Shown: positions 33,890-45,261 of the stretch, in pieces
Position numbering within the stretch: position 1 is the stretch's first letter
Layout: every line of letters starts with the position of its first letter
Assembly: GCA_026075535.2 (NCBI GenBank)
Contig: AP026540.1
Coordinates: forward strand, 3,224,001-3,288,000
Length of the DNA stretch: 64,000 nt
Reading direction: 5' to 3'
Origin: Tricholoma matsutake
Lineage: Eukaryota; Basidiomycota; Agaricomycetes; Agaricales; Tricholomataceae
The notes under the pieces: model-generated
Seen by the model: the letters and a program-made list of their open reading frames with translations, nothing else
What the model was told of the DNA's origin: nothing
Databases searched by the model: none
Position numbers and translations under genes: made by a program

Positions 33890-34692
33890 TCCTCCAGTGA
33901 CTTCCCAGCCATACCACTGCCAGGTTTAATGCAGTACTGATTCATGTGCCCCTGCTTCCTGCAGTTTGTGTTGGTACAAGTTGGTGTGTTAGGGAACCTG
34001 GAAGGCTTGGGCTGTGCCACAAGAGCGATGTGGGTTTTAGAATCATTGCAGTGATCATTTTCAAGTAGGGATTGCTCATTCTCCAGGAATAACCAGATAT
34101 CCTTAGAACCGTATGGAGCTTCAATAGAGGAAGCAGCAATGTCTCAAGAAATAATGGAGCGGGCATGGGGAAAATTGTCACTAAGGGAATTGAGTAGAGC
34201 GATGCAGCAGAGGAGGTCAGCTTTTATGTCACCCATGGCAAAGGCGCGTTCTATTAATGTGCAAATTTTTTCTGCTGTCTCGGGGAGTGGTGTGTCCTTT
34301 GTGCATTGTATAGAGAGTGCTTGTTGCAGAAGCTGAACCTGGCATACCGGCCCTTCCTTCTGATGGCAGTCCTGAAGGATCTTCCAATTGACCTCAGGGC
34401 CCCTCTTCATGTCCAGGAATTGTCGTTCAGAGGAAGAAACACTGGATGCAATAAAAGCATACACAAGGCAGGAATTTGCCCTCCAGTTGGCAAGCACACA
34501 GAGCTCAGTAGGGGTGGGCTCAGGTATATCACCCATAACATACTTGTAAAGGCCATTTAGAGATAAAGCAATAATGATTTCCTTGCACCATTCTTTGTAA
34601 TTTGATTTGAGTTTGTCGAGCTTCTCCCCAGTATATTGTACAGAAAGTTTGATAAGAGAAATGGATGGGGGGTCGATAGTATCAGTACCCAT
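33890..34692 (-). pseudogene. C1 gag
   Basis: ATG at 34692 opens a UBN2-type gag (YTGEKLDKLKSNYKEWCKEI, CQVQLLQQALSIQ). The frame has a stop at 34144 and continues to a knuckle CTNTNCRKQGHMNQYC (CX4CX4HX4C). Position and order are normal for Copia. The stop makes it a pseudogene unless read through. Confidence 0.75.
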
Positions 34693-35183
34693 GGTGGGAA
34701 ATGATGGTTAGTGGACAATGAATTGTCAAAGGGAGAATATGGAAATGTGATGGTAGACAAGCAGGGTTTGTGAAAGACAAAGGGCTGATCCAAGATGAAA
34801 GTGATCGGGGAAATGGATCAAAAAGATATGATGTAGTGGAACATCAAGTGGCTAGGATACTTTCTTCCCAAGGGGGTGCTGGCCTGGGAATCCCATACTG
34901 GTGCCCAGTTAGTTAGTCCAGCTGCAGGCTGTGAAAAAAAAAAAGGACACCTCCAGAACAGGACCTCAGAACACCAAATTGAGTACATTAAAACATATTA
35001 TTAGTATCCACAGACAGTATGGAGAGTGGTACAGCTTTAGGAAGGCCTCTAGCACCAGAAAGCAAGTGAAAAAACATATGCCTTGAATGTCTTTCCATAC
35101 TTATTTGGACAATTTTTTTTTCTTGCATCATCAGTCAATGCAAGCTACCCACCACACTCGTATTTGCTGCACCAGAAAACTAT

Positions 35184-35585
35184 TTGATTGAAAACATGAG
35201 CACTGTTCAAGAGTCTATAGTATGTGTCACAGATTCTAGGTATAAAAGCAACATTGATGATCTAATCAAGATGGTGCCACCTATTCTTGATGCAGAGGGA
35301 TATGCCATCTGTCCAGATTGTGATAGCCATGTCAATTGTGGTACAATAGGGCTTGCTAATCTCGAGAAGCGCCATCATGGAAAGAAAATCTGTAAAGCAG
35401 CACAACAGAAACAAGATAAGGAGGTGAAAAAGAAGAAGGATGGAAACATTCTCAGCTTCTCGCAAACTTGCAGACACACTGAATGGGTGTTTATGCGGGC
35501 AAGTCCTCAACAGTTCATTGAATGGGGTACTCGAGTGCAAACAAGCTGGTTGCAAGACTCAGTGGGTAAGTACAGCGTATTATGA
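35184..35585 (+). CDS. Zinc-finger-like ORF in the C1 leader
   Basis: Plus-strand frame of 133 codons in the foreign stretch between the C1 5' LTR and gag. It has CPDCDSHVNCG, then NLEKRHHGKKIC, a possible C2HC/BED-like zinc finger, followed by a Lys-rich patch (KKKKDG). I have seen similar segments at the start of proteins tied to basidiomycete mobile elements, but cannot name the family. A GTAAG at 35566 could be a splice donor, so this may be the first exon of a truncated gene. The rest of the stretch to 35870 shows nothing more. Confidence 0.4.
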   Translation: MIENMSTVQESIVCVTDSRYKSNIDDLIKMVPPILDAEGYAICPDCDSHVNCGTIGLANLEKRHHGKKICKAAQQKQDKEVKKKKDGNILSFSQTCRHTEWVFMRASPQQFIEWGTRVQTSWLQDSVGKYSVL

Positions 35586-35885
35586 GCACTGATGAATTTT
35601 CTGACTCACTTTATATGTCCAGTATCATCTACAATGTGTAGAACTTGAGCTAGAGCCACGGAATTGGGTGTGTGTCGCCTGTGAGGCATCTGGGCGAGGA
35701 CGCGGAGGGAAGCGCCAATGACGATGAGGTCATATTACTATATATAGAAGCGTTCCTGATTAGGTAAGTTAGTTAGTCCAGCAGAATTGGCCTTAGCAAA
35801 AAAATCGACCCCGGGTCTTTTTTTTCGATGCCGGAGCACCCTTGTTTCTTCCATTGTTTAAAAACGACGGGAGTGGCCCATAACC

Positions 35886-36165
35886 TGTAGAAAGTGGGTC
35901 CTAGTACAATCAAGATCGTGCTGTAGGTACAGTAAGTATGGATCGACAAACAAGTAATTAATGAAGCTCACCTCAGTCTCTGTATAAGTGACTGAGGTGG
36001 TAAAGTAACTACCGAACATATATATATGTATTCTGTGTAACAAAGGATGGGTATGAATAAAAACGAGACAAGGGGGAACTGTGGACCCCGCGTATCAAAG
36101 GGAATGCTAAAAATAGCACACGCATCAAACGCATCAAAAGCGAGACTCACGGTGCAATCTCAACA
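35886..36165 (-). repeat. 5' LTR of C1
   Basis: 280 bp, TGTAGAAAGT ... CTCAACA on the plus strand. It shares nearly all bases with 29821-30162 apart from the 62-bp difference. Confidence 0.85.
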
Positions 36166-36170
36166 CATAT

Positions 36171-36748
36171 ATACATAGAGAGTGTTCAACATAGTCTGAT
36201 GCCAATGCCCTGCCTAATGCCAATGCCTGTGTTGCCAATTCATAGGTTACCATGTCTATACAACTTCCATGCTCAATTATCTACTGTACTGTCCAGGAAG
36301 CTATCCAATAGTGCATTCAATGGTTAGGTATATATATATAGTGTTCGACAGCGTCCAATGAACCCATATCACTCGACACAATGTATGTGTTCGATAGACC
36401 GTATCATTCGATACAGTGTAGCTTACCTATGTGACTATTATGGGATGCTATGTTTGCTATGCAGCTTGAAAAATCTGAGCTTGCTGATGTCAAGAACTAT
36501 CTCTGTATATGGACACATTTACATATCTAACTGTCTACATGACGGCGAAGCTGTATAGTAATAATAGGATACACTCTAAATTATTTTATATATACTAGTA
36601 ATCTATTCTACAATTACCTATGTTGGTATACCGTAATTTCCAACTTGAATTCTACTATCCCAACGTGAACCCGAATTCTGAGTCCCTGTTATAGTGGCAA
36701 CGCCATACCAGTCCCAAGTCCAATACGCACACGAGCCTACAATCACTA
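36171..36748. other. Intergenic, 3' of amylase
   Basis: AT-rich, no gene. It repeats words found left of the Copia element (GCCAATGCC runs). The amylase 3' UTR is probably in 36600-36748. Confidence 0.5.
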
Positions 36749-38946
36749 TCACAGCAGAAATAATACCGACCAAAACGCCAAGAATGTACCACAAACAACC
36801 GACCAGCCAACGTGGCTTGTCTGAGTGACCGTACTGGACACGATTTTAGAGTTTCCCGTCCCGGTCGCTACGCTCGAACAAAGTATGCCATGCTGGTTGA
36901 GCGAGGATGCAGGCATCAAAAGCTATACGGAGGAATTCGCTTTGCATTTTCCCTTGCTAGCTGAAAGAAGCAAGCCAACGCACCTGCGGCATCCCGGAAT
37001 CAACCTGGACAGAAATCCCACCTTCCTTATCAGCCTGATACACCTTGCAGTCCAAGACATTCACAATGTCTTCTCCACTCATATACAGACCTTCAGACCC
37101 TGGGATAGTCCAAGATGTCGTCGTCGTCGACTTGTTACCTACATTCGTTAGGAGAGCAAGAAGTGGAGGTTTGGAAACGACAAGCGTTCCTTGATTTGGT
37201 TGGGCGATGAACTTCAGCTGTTTGCGTCCGTCAATTCTTTTGCATCCCGGACATTTGAATTCGATAACAAACTCACAGATGTGGACAAAAAGTTGGGGTT
37301 CCAGGCAGCGGCAGCTTTTCTGGCGGCATTGAGTGAAATAACATGCTTTGTTAGGACATTTTGCGTGCCATAAGCCGTCGGCCACAGCCTGGAATCAACA
37401 ATGGCGTATTGGGCGATTTTACGCACTCAGCTGGTATGTACAACAAACTCACGCTTCACGGTTCTGCGGATCTTCGGCACCAGTGTACCCTTGTTCTTGA
37501 CCTATTTAGCTTGAATACAATCACCTGGAATGTATTATCGGCGTGAGAGCTGACCGTAATACAGGATCGGTATGCCATCGTTAATAAAAGGCCACATCAT
37601 AGCATTTTTCACGAGCTGATCACTCCATTTCAACAAAGAGATGTGAACTGAGGGTGAAATGCTTACTGCCTGGTCCTGTGTTAGGGATTGGAACCTCGGC
37701 TGATCATGATTCTCGAGGAAAGAACCCGTCATGAAAGCACCATTCTTGTATATGGTTTGGGTTTTCGTGACTGTGTCCACGAGAGCTGAAAGATTTCCCG
37801 CGGGGTTCGAGAACGCGGATTTTAGAGAGAACCATCCTGGATAATCGAGAATGCTGTCCAAGCAATCTAGAAACGTTATACGTGAGCAGTGAGCCAGGAT
37901 TGTGCAGTACAGGCGTACATGTGTAAGCTTTGGTGTAATTGGTCTGATCGCTAACCACCTAGAACACATGATTCAGATCCAGCGAATCATTTAGATGCAT
38001 GAAGCGTCACCTCGCCGATTGTAAAAATTGCGGCAGATTGTGTGAAACTGGGCCAGAAATCTTTGCGGATATGCTTTGCAGTATCGAGACGTAAACCATC
38101 CATGTCGTACTTCTTGACAAGTTCGCTGATCCAACTATTCAAGGCCTGGACAATGGATGGATCTTCGGTATTCAAGTCGGCGAGAGGAAGGATGTTATCT
38201 CCCAACCAACACTGCTCGACTTCTGTCTGATTCATGTAGTCTCTAATCTCGCATCGCGTGTGGTAATCCGACTCAGATGGAAAGGGCGAGAGGTTGGAAA
38301 AATCCAATTTAGAGCTGGTAGAATTCGGGGGAATAACAGCAAAACTAGATTGAAACGATGCATGCGATGATTCAGCGGATAGGTCACTCAAGTGGAACAA
38401 TCGTACTGGTTTACGACAATGTCCACCATCAAAAACATGTTGCGAGAATGAAGCGCGTTGCTCAGTTCCATTAGATCTCCCTCTGAACCATAATGTGTGT
38501 TGATCTTGTTGATATTTTTAGTCCAGTACCTGAAACATACTCAAGGTGAGCCTAGAGTAACTGGACCCTGTAAGGGCGAACTGTTACCCGTGATATGCTT
38601 CTCCATACCCAGTTTCACCCTCAAGGTTCTCCACCACAGGCGAAATCCAAATCGCGTCAAAACCCAAATTCTGGATATAGTCCAGATGGCTAGTAATCCC
38701 CTTCCATGAACCACCACAGTATTTTCTCGCTGAAGTATCACAAGGTTTGGAGCTGTTGTCGGCGACTGCAAACCGATCGGTCATGACCTGCATCCCGCCT
38801 ACATAAATCTCGATGCACAGACATAAATGTTCATATTAAACTACCTGGTAGATTGACTTTGAACGCCACTGGTCTGGAGTCGCAGTGAGTACCACTGATG
38901 CAATTGCAGCAATAAGCGTGGGGAGGATGAATTGGAATTTAAGCAT
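36749..38946 (-). CDS. Secreted GPI-anchored alpha-amylase (GH13)
   Basis: Eleven exons with GT-AG introns give 543 codons in one frame: 38946-38845, 38787-38588, 38529-38407, 38344-38011, 37958-37919, 37866-37667, 37615-37555, 37501-37453, 37388-37277, 37217-36984 and 36922-36749. The product (542 residues) cleaves alpha-1,4 links in starch outside the cell. Visible: an N-terminal signal peptide ([20 protein letters not shown]); MTDRFA and [10 protein letters not shown]; the VDIVVNH motif completed by splicing (His about 142); [10 protein letters not shown] (nucleophile Asp about 229); IGE (acid/base Glu 253); LENHDQPRF (Asp about 321). The C-terminus is [10 protein letters not shown], a Ser/Thr-rich stretch, and a terminal hydrophobic segment ([18 protein letters not shown]), typical of a GPI-anchor signal as in Aspergillus cell-wall amylases. 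All catalytic residues are intact. Confidence 0.9.
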
Positions 38947-39326
38947 GCTGGGACAACGCCCGGTGAATATTGAATATTGGAATGATAAACCTTTCCTAGT
39001 AAACACTAAGTATGAGGGACGCGACTGAGAACGCGTAAGTCACGCGATTTAAACGTAAACTATCATGTGACTGTTTCAGTTGTTTAACCCCTACGCCGGT
39101 TTCTAAGTATGCCTCGAGCTTCTTTATTGTAATGCCACAGCTGCGGAATTGGGCTATGTGGAGAGTGCAACACGTTTTAAAAGGCAGTAAATAAAGGGGA
39201 ATCATATTACATTGGATAATAATGGTATAAATGATACATGCTTGAGGCTCTCTGTTGCTGATCGGTTCAAGCTTCAAAGTCTACTAGAATAAGCAGTTCG
39301 GAGGCCACCACACTGAATCCATTCTG
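38947..39326. other. Intergenic, amylase promoter side
   Basis: The amylase 5' flank and the 3' flank of the NACHT locus meet here (same strand). I see no clear TATA box and no further gene. Confidence 0.5.
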
Positions 39327-41071
39327 TCAATTGAGAGTTTCCAGCGTTATCGTTGAGCGTTCAACGATCAACTGATGGGCGTCGAAGAATATCTCGATGC
39401 TTTCGTGACGTGGTTGGGTCACCTCCTAGAACGAAAGGATGAACCTTTGGTAAGTGTGCTTTTTGATCAGCAACATTATTGACGTACATGATACCATGTT
39501 CTGGCATCGTCCAGGGCCATCGCTGCCACCATCAATTCTCGATTGTGGTCAAGTCTTTCGATCCAGAATATCAATTTTGCCTCCAGGAACATCTCTAGTT
39601 GTGTTTGGAGATGGTCGTCCGCGCACGTTTTCGTTAAGTGGGCTGCCCAATGTCGACAAGCGTAATCAAATAAATTCGTTACGCTGCCATCTGGTGGTAG
39701 CGTTTCCTTCTCCGGCATGGACACAGTACTGGTGCGGTCAAGGTCACGCAGCATACAGTCCAAGAGTCGCAACGCAATCTCGCGATGCACAACTGTTGGT
39801 TCCACCAACAACGTTGGCGGAGCTCGATTCGCGTCTGTCAACCAGTCGCACAAGGATGGATGAATCGGTCTTAACAATTGTTTAACGCCCGAGCCGACGA
39901 TTATTGATTGCAGTGCCTGCAGTTGCTCATGCAGGTCTTGCTTGGATATACCTACTAGTCGACTAAAGGCATTGACAGGGATCGGTTCCCATAGATGTGC
40001 AATGGTCCCAAGGATGTCCCTCCATTGATGTTCCATTCCTTCACCACAGATTGTAAGAAGTTGCTTCAGCATCTTGCTATAGAACTTGTTGAGTCCGAGG
40101 TTTCCCTCATATTCGCTCCCACACTGGTCAGCAATTTCTTCCAACTTACCGGTTCCAAGGAGCTTGACCTGCTCGCCAATGAATGATGCGTAAAGAAAAA
40201 GGCCGTCCGCCTTCTTGACCAGTTTATCAAGTAGGCGCTGGGGGGGCCAAGACAAGGATAGTCGTTCCGCAACGGTGGCATTCATACGTAATACCTCGAA
40301 GAGATATCGTTCGATATCTCTGTCTACCAGATATCGATCGACATCATGCAGACAAAATCGTGTCCGTATTAACGAGATCATTCGTAATGCCGTGGTGACA
40401 TGAGGCGAGGGACGAGTGCTGATCAGAACTTTGAGGAAAGGAACATCGTGCAGGTGGTCAGCAAAGGCTGATAGGATCTTTGTTGGAGCAGCCTCTTCTA
40501 GGAATTCATCCAGCGCATCGATGATGAAGATCACTGGTTTATGCAATGACCCAGCGTTTCTCAAGGGTGTTGTGATCAGAATCCGAAATTGGTCTGTTGG
40601 CATCACGTGGATTACACCAGGGTTTTGGCCAACCACCTGCATGAGCTCATCTCGGAACACAGCATCATGCATAGCAAGAATAACCGAAAGTGTTATGAAC
40701 ACGTGCTGTACATCAGTGCGGTACCTGGAATAGCGTGAACAGAAAAATGTCGCGACAATCTTGCTTCTGTCCATTCCGACCAGATCTGTGACAGTCATCG
40801 CTATCGTGGTCTTTCCACAGCCTGCTGCTCCATCGAGCCAGTACAGTTGGTTCGTTTCGTCATCATTGACCCAGCGAAGAATTTAAACGTCTTCAAGGAC
40901 TTCATTCCGTGTACCGTCAGAACACATCCTGCCATGCCCTCGTTGAGCGTATCTTGTATCTGGAGAGAGTCCGAAAATGCTGAAGAGGATTCGTTCTGGC
41001 ATACTTCCTCCAGCAAGCTTGCGTGCCTGATGCATCCACCGAGTGAGGCTGTGGGGCGACTCTGGTAATTG
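39327..41071 (-). pseudogene. Second NACHT module (NTPase), downstream half of the locus
   Basis: Open frame from the splice acceptor at 41071 (CCTAG before it): a linker (RWMHQARKLAGGSMPERILF), CSDGTRNEVLEDV, a TAA at 40883-40885, then ILRWVNDDETNQLYW, Walker A GAAGCGKTT, Walker B VIFIIDALDEF, sensor-like FLKVLISTRPS, a winged-helix region and a C-terminal helical part to 39488, with a likely last exon 39425-39327. NACHT proteins are STAND NTPases, often signal sensors in fungal non-self recognition. Compared with module 1 there are two extra codons at the TAA, so a 6-base insertion may have created the stop. Without that stop the frame continues from module 1. Alternatives are a separate duplicated gene or a pseudogene. 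Confidence 0.65.
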
Positions 41072-41130
41072 CTAGGATGATGGCTTAAGGGTTATCACCC
41101 GAAGTTGTATGACAGAGGTTGATCACTTAC

Positions 41131-43406
41131 AGCAAGCCACGTTTCGGTCTTCACGAGAGTTGCGTTGGACAAATCCTCAGTCACGCTGACGGAATCCAGA
41201 ACCTCCAAGCAGAACGCCAACTTCGTTGATGCAAAACTATTCAATGCTAGAACCAGATCACCTGCGTCTCGCACGTCCGTAGAAGACAAGTGATCGGCCC
41301 AATAACGACATGCGTAGTGAAGAAAGCCTGGAAGGTGTTCTTCTTTGTTGAGCTTGAAACGGATAAGGTAAGACATATTTCGCTTTAGACCATCCATCAT
41401 TATTTCAATAAGACGCAGGGCGACAGTACGATGCTGCAGAGTGGGTTCGAGGTACATAACCGGCAGACACCTCCGCTGGGACGCGATAAACTCATGAAAT
41501 GAGGCATGAAGAACACGAATATTGTCTTCAGAGTGGTTGGGAACAGAAAGGACAGCCTGCAAGTCACCTAAAATGCCTTGTACGTGCTTTGGGGGCAGAC
41601 GCAGGAGCTGTCCAAGATCACGAGGAGAAAGAGGGTCTTGAAGAAGAGTGACCGTGCTAATGATCGACCGACAGTGGTCGATCGTTTGTCTGTCAGGAAA
41701 CTGGGCAATTGCGTATTCAAGGATTTCTCGATAAAGGTGATCAATTCCGGTGTACTCGTTTGTCGGCCGTTCTGCTATCTCTTTCAAACGAAACTCGAGG
41801 TCACCTCGTGCTTCAATGAACTCGCAAACGGTAGAAGCGAAAATGAATAGGCCGTCAGCCATCCAAACAAGCTTGTCTATAAGTTCTGGGGGTGGCCAGG
41901 GTGACACAGCGAGTTTTCGAAGTGCAGCCTTCTTTGTCAGCCGCTCGACCATATAGTCTCGGATATCTGCGTCAACAACATCTTCCTCAACATCGTGTAG
42001 GACAAATACCTGACGCCGCCGGCGTAAGGCCTCATCCGCAAACGCATCATTTGTGGAGGAAGTGGGCCGGCTGCTCACAAACACTTTCAGAAACGGAACG
42101 GACTCGATTTCTGATGCTAGAGCAGTCAAGATCGTCTCTGGAGCTCGCCCCCCGGTGCATTCGTCAAGTGCGTCAAGGACTAGCAAGATAGGTCCTCTCG
42201 ATCCTTCCTTCAGTAGAGGTTCGATCAGTAATCTGCTTAGCTGTTCCTTCGCGAGTGCATGTCCGATGTCCGGGGAATCATTGATCACTTGAACAATCCT
42301 GTTGCGCAACCGCACGTCACGTCGGGCAAATGAATATGCAAGCGATGGAAATATGAGCTTGGCATCGCTTCGTCCCTCTGACTCGCAAGAGCAGAAGAAG
42401 CTGGCACTGAAGATGGTGGGATCCTTTGAAATGATGTCTGCGATCGTCAAGGCTATGGTCGTCTTCCCGGTCCCTGCTCCTCCGCTCAGCCAATATATCT
42501 GATGTCCATTCTCGTTGTAAATCCAGGCCGTGATCTGCTTTAGGACATCTTCCCGAGTTCCTTCAGAGCCCATCGGTCGGTTGACATAGTCATGGCGGGC
42601 GTCCTTCGCACGAGGCAGTTTGTCCAAGTGTTCTGGCACAAGTGTTGTATCAAACAAATATGAAGCCAGTTACTAACGACCTACCCAAAGCATAAAGATC
42701 CTGCGCGACATTTACATGTCAATATTTTCAGCTTCGCGAAATCATGGATGACTGACCGCAAGTCTGATTTCAGTCTTCAAAGCAGACCCTACCTAGGAAA
42801 CTGGCGTCAGGCTATGAAGAACGGGCGACCAATCATGCGCATATACCACTATGTCGTTGATGAATCCCTGTAGCTGTCGGAATTTTGTGATGATTAATTG
42901 GGCATCCTTCGGTGCTTCCACGATTCTTCGGAGCTTGCTGTGCTTCTTGACCCGTTCCATCTCCTGCTTCGCCTCCGCAAGTTTCCTATGAATGTGTTAG
43001 TTCCAGTCGAGGTGTCATGAAGAGGTTTACCCAGAGAGCAGGAATAGCTGTTCGCCCAGGTCGTCGGTTAAAGCACGGCCGGTTGACGACGTATCTTCGA
43101 ACATAGAGAGGATGTCGTTCATCTTATCGATGGAAGAAATGACGTCGTCAAGATCTTCTAAGTTTTGTGCAGCATTCTGCAAATAGCGTCTTCATCAATC
43201 TACGTTTTGCCGGATTGTGGATTGTGGATGAGTCTCACATCGAAGCTATTCAAGATCAAATTCAGTGCTGCAATAGCTCCCTTAAGGCCCGGAACGGGGG
43301 CACATTGCGCGATCTTCTCAGCGAGGGAAAGCCCAAATGTAAGAGTATTTGCAGCTACCTGTCGGACATCTGACGGATGGCCTGGAGGTTTGAGGTTATC
43401 TGACAT
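41131..43406 (-). CDS. NACHT-domain STAND protein, module 1
   Basis: Exons 43406-43239 (ATG, MSDNLKPPGHP), 43176-43031, 42985 to about 42800, a possible 16-base micro-exon near 42700, and 42632-41131. The N-terminal helical domain (APVPGLKGAIAALNLIL; LAEAKQEMERVKKHSKLRRI) resembles those of basidiomycete NLR-like proteins. The NACHT has GTREDVLKQI, Walker A GGAGTGKTT, Walker B LLVLDALDEC, FLKVFVSSRPT, then a winged-helix and helical region ending TETWLA. A strong donor (GTAAGT at 41130) and an acceptor at 41072 can splice it in phase to module 2; if unspliced it ends with a stop at 41095. No WD40, ankyrin or TPR repeats are visible. The exact joins at 42.65-42.80 kb are uncertain. Confidence 0.75.
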
Positions 43407-44014
43407 CAAGAATCTCTCCTCGCCTCTTGTCCGGTTGTGGAGTTTACCGCACAATGTTGAATGAGATGGTACAGTTCGTTTCAAAGACGCGAACAACTTC
43501 ATGGGCGATAGTCAGCGCTCAGAGTGGGAAGTCGGGGGAGTTACAAGGCTATAATATGCCAGTTGCAGGGATGGCTGCTCACTCATCCATGGCACTGCCT
43601 TGGCTTGGAGATCACATCGCTGCAATACTGCTAGCCCAAATACACCAAACCATGACTGTGCAACTCAGTGCAATCGCCTAAATGCACTGCATATCCAGGC
43701 ACGGGACAGATTGGCGCTCAACACACCAAATTAGACGAACCCGATATCAACGGCACCCCTGCACATGCTAAAGGCTTTCCAGCTCGAAACGTCTCTGAAC
43801 ATTCCCGTCTTTCCAGCGAATGTGCAAGTCAGGCATGCATTATGCTCACTAGCGTGCGGAATGGAGCGGAAGGGCACAGAACGTGTAAATACTTATACAA
43901 GATCATGATCATATAGCGTCTGGGAATTACCAGTTCAGGGAGATATCCTGGATGCAGGCATTTTTTTTACAAGAAGAAAGCGTACCGTGAACACAAACAG
44001 TATCCACGTGGACT
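43407..44014. other. Intergenic, NACHT promoter region
   Basis: 5' flank of the NACHT locus and 3' flank of the next gene. I see no other gene; plus-strand frames here look like chance. Confidence 0.5.
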
Positions 44015-44758
44015 TCAATAATAATCACTGTCATAATCATCATGTCCACCAGATTCACAAACGTCAAACTTCAGGGTGCACTTCAAGTTATTCTTGACTT
44101 CGAGCGACCTGATGGAGACATCGCAAGCACCCAGTTTGACAGACTTGGAAAATGTGGAACCAAAACCTCCGCCGAATGTGCGCACTGGCATTCCTATGCG
44201 ATTCAATGTCTTCGCTGGTATCGGTAAGATGAGATACGGAACCGCGCCACTCACCAACACGAGACCAACGATTACCTTTCAAAGCCTTGAGCCCATCTCC
44301 TAAGAAACTCTCAATCTGCGATTGTGTAGCCTAAAATACAAGATAATCGATACGAACCCGAGACCAGATGAGGAACGCCGTACAAAGTGAATTATTGTGA
44401 CTGCACTCTTGGGCTTGTTTTGGGGCGTTGGCTGGATGAGGAGACCTTTCCCACCGAAGAGCACCTCAAACTCGCCCTGTTCGTAGACCTCGTCGAACTT
44501 AATGGCCTTCGGAGACCCCTGGAACTTGACTGTTTCTGATTTGCACTCTTTCTTAAGCCTAGAAGACGTGTGGATGCTGAATAAAGGGCTGAAGCTACCA
44601 TGAACAGTATACCTGCCAAATACTCTCTTAACCTGTTTGTTTTCATGTGCTTTGGATAATGCTGAGGGAGGCGGCGTAGATGGCGCAGATGTGGTAACCT
44701 CGTCATTCTTCCGAGCGCGTTTCTTGGGAGGGTTGCTCAGAGCCTCAGACAGGTTCAT
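44015..44758 (-). CDS. Hypothetical protein, 191 residues
   Basis: Four exons (44758-44613, 44558-44384, 44330-44276, 44214-44015) with good GT-AG junctions sum to 576 bases, exactly 192 codons, in one frame. The product starts MNLSEALSNPPKKRARKND, where PPKKRARK looks like a nuclear localisation signal. A Ser/Pro/Thr-rich linker follows, then a folded part (KFQGSPKAIKFDEVYEQGEF, EVLFGGKGLLIQPTP, TIIHF) and an acidic, tyrosine-rich end (HDDYDSDYY). I do not recognise the family. The intact splicing and even reading frame argue for a real gene, perhaps a nuclear protein. Confidence 0.7.
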
Positions 44759-44790
44759 CTTCCAGTTCGATGATGCGCAACCTCGTCGCC

Positions 44791-45261
44791 TCAAAGACCT
44801 TGGTACACATGAAAGTATGAGCATTGGCGCAAGCATGACATTCGGATCGCGACCCTGAGGTGTGATAGGACGGCGGTCAAGTCGAGTTCTTCTAAAGGCG
44901 CGTCAACTCCGTCAACCCCGTCAAACAACGCATCACTCAAGTGAAACAAATTGTACCTCCATTGACGAGCGTAATAGTCCGTTTCTTTCCTTTCTGATTT
45001 CTGTTGTTGAGAGTGGCGAACATAACTGTTTGCTGAAACATAATTCCTACTTTCAAGGTAGTAGTCACAAAATTTAAAGTGGCACGTATTTTCACACGCC
45101 ACATACGCGATAAATTGACGAAAGCAGTCATTTGCACTCGAAAATGATGGCGTCCGAATCAGGTCTGGAAACGACGTCGCTCGTTCACGCAGGAGGCGAG
45201 TCCTGCAACGAAAATATGACCCTGCAAGCGTCTCAGGAAGGGTCAAAAACATAAAAGACAC
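44791..45261 (-). CDS. Doubtful ORF, 156 codons
   Basis: Single open frame starting MSFMFLTLPETLAGSYF, with HLSDALFDGVDGVDAPLEELDL further on. It has no known domain and ends 33 bases before the ATG of the next gene, leaving little room for a promoter. It could be an upstream exon set of the 191-residue gene, a separate small gene, or chance. Confidence 0.3.
   Translation of the reverse strand: MSFMFLTLPETLAGSYFRCRTRLLRERATSFPDLIRTPSFSSANDCFRQFIAYVACENTCHFKFCDYYLESRNYVSANSYVRHSQQQKSERKETDYYARQWRYNLFHLSDALFDGVDGVDAPLEELDLTAVLSHLRVAIRMSCLRQCSYFHVYQGL

Larger units (their letters stand above)
29821..36165 (-). mobile_element. Copia element C1
   Basis: Ty1/Copia LTR retrotransposon on the minus strand, in the order gag, protease, integrase, RT, RNase H. 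LTRs are 29821-30162 and 35886-36165, with a perfect 5-bp target duplication CATAT (29816-29820 and 36166-36170). Next to the 5' LTR is GGTTATGGGCC (35875-35885 on the minus strand), matching the internal half-tRNA initiator-Met primer site used by many Copia elements. The leader is enlarged by about 0.9 kb of foreign sequence (about 34990-35870). Several frames are broken. Confidence 0.9.

Noticed and set aside
41578..42502. Plus-strand ORFs opposite the NACHT module
   Set aside because: Antisense shadows of a strongly coding minus-strand exon.
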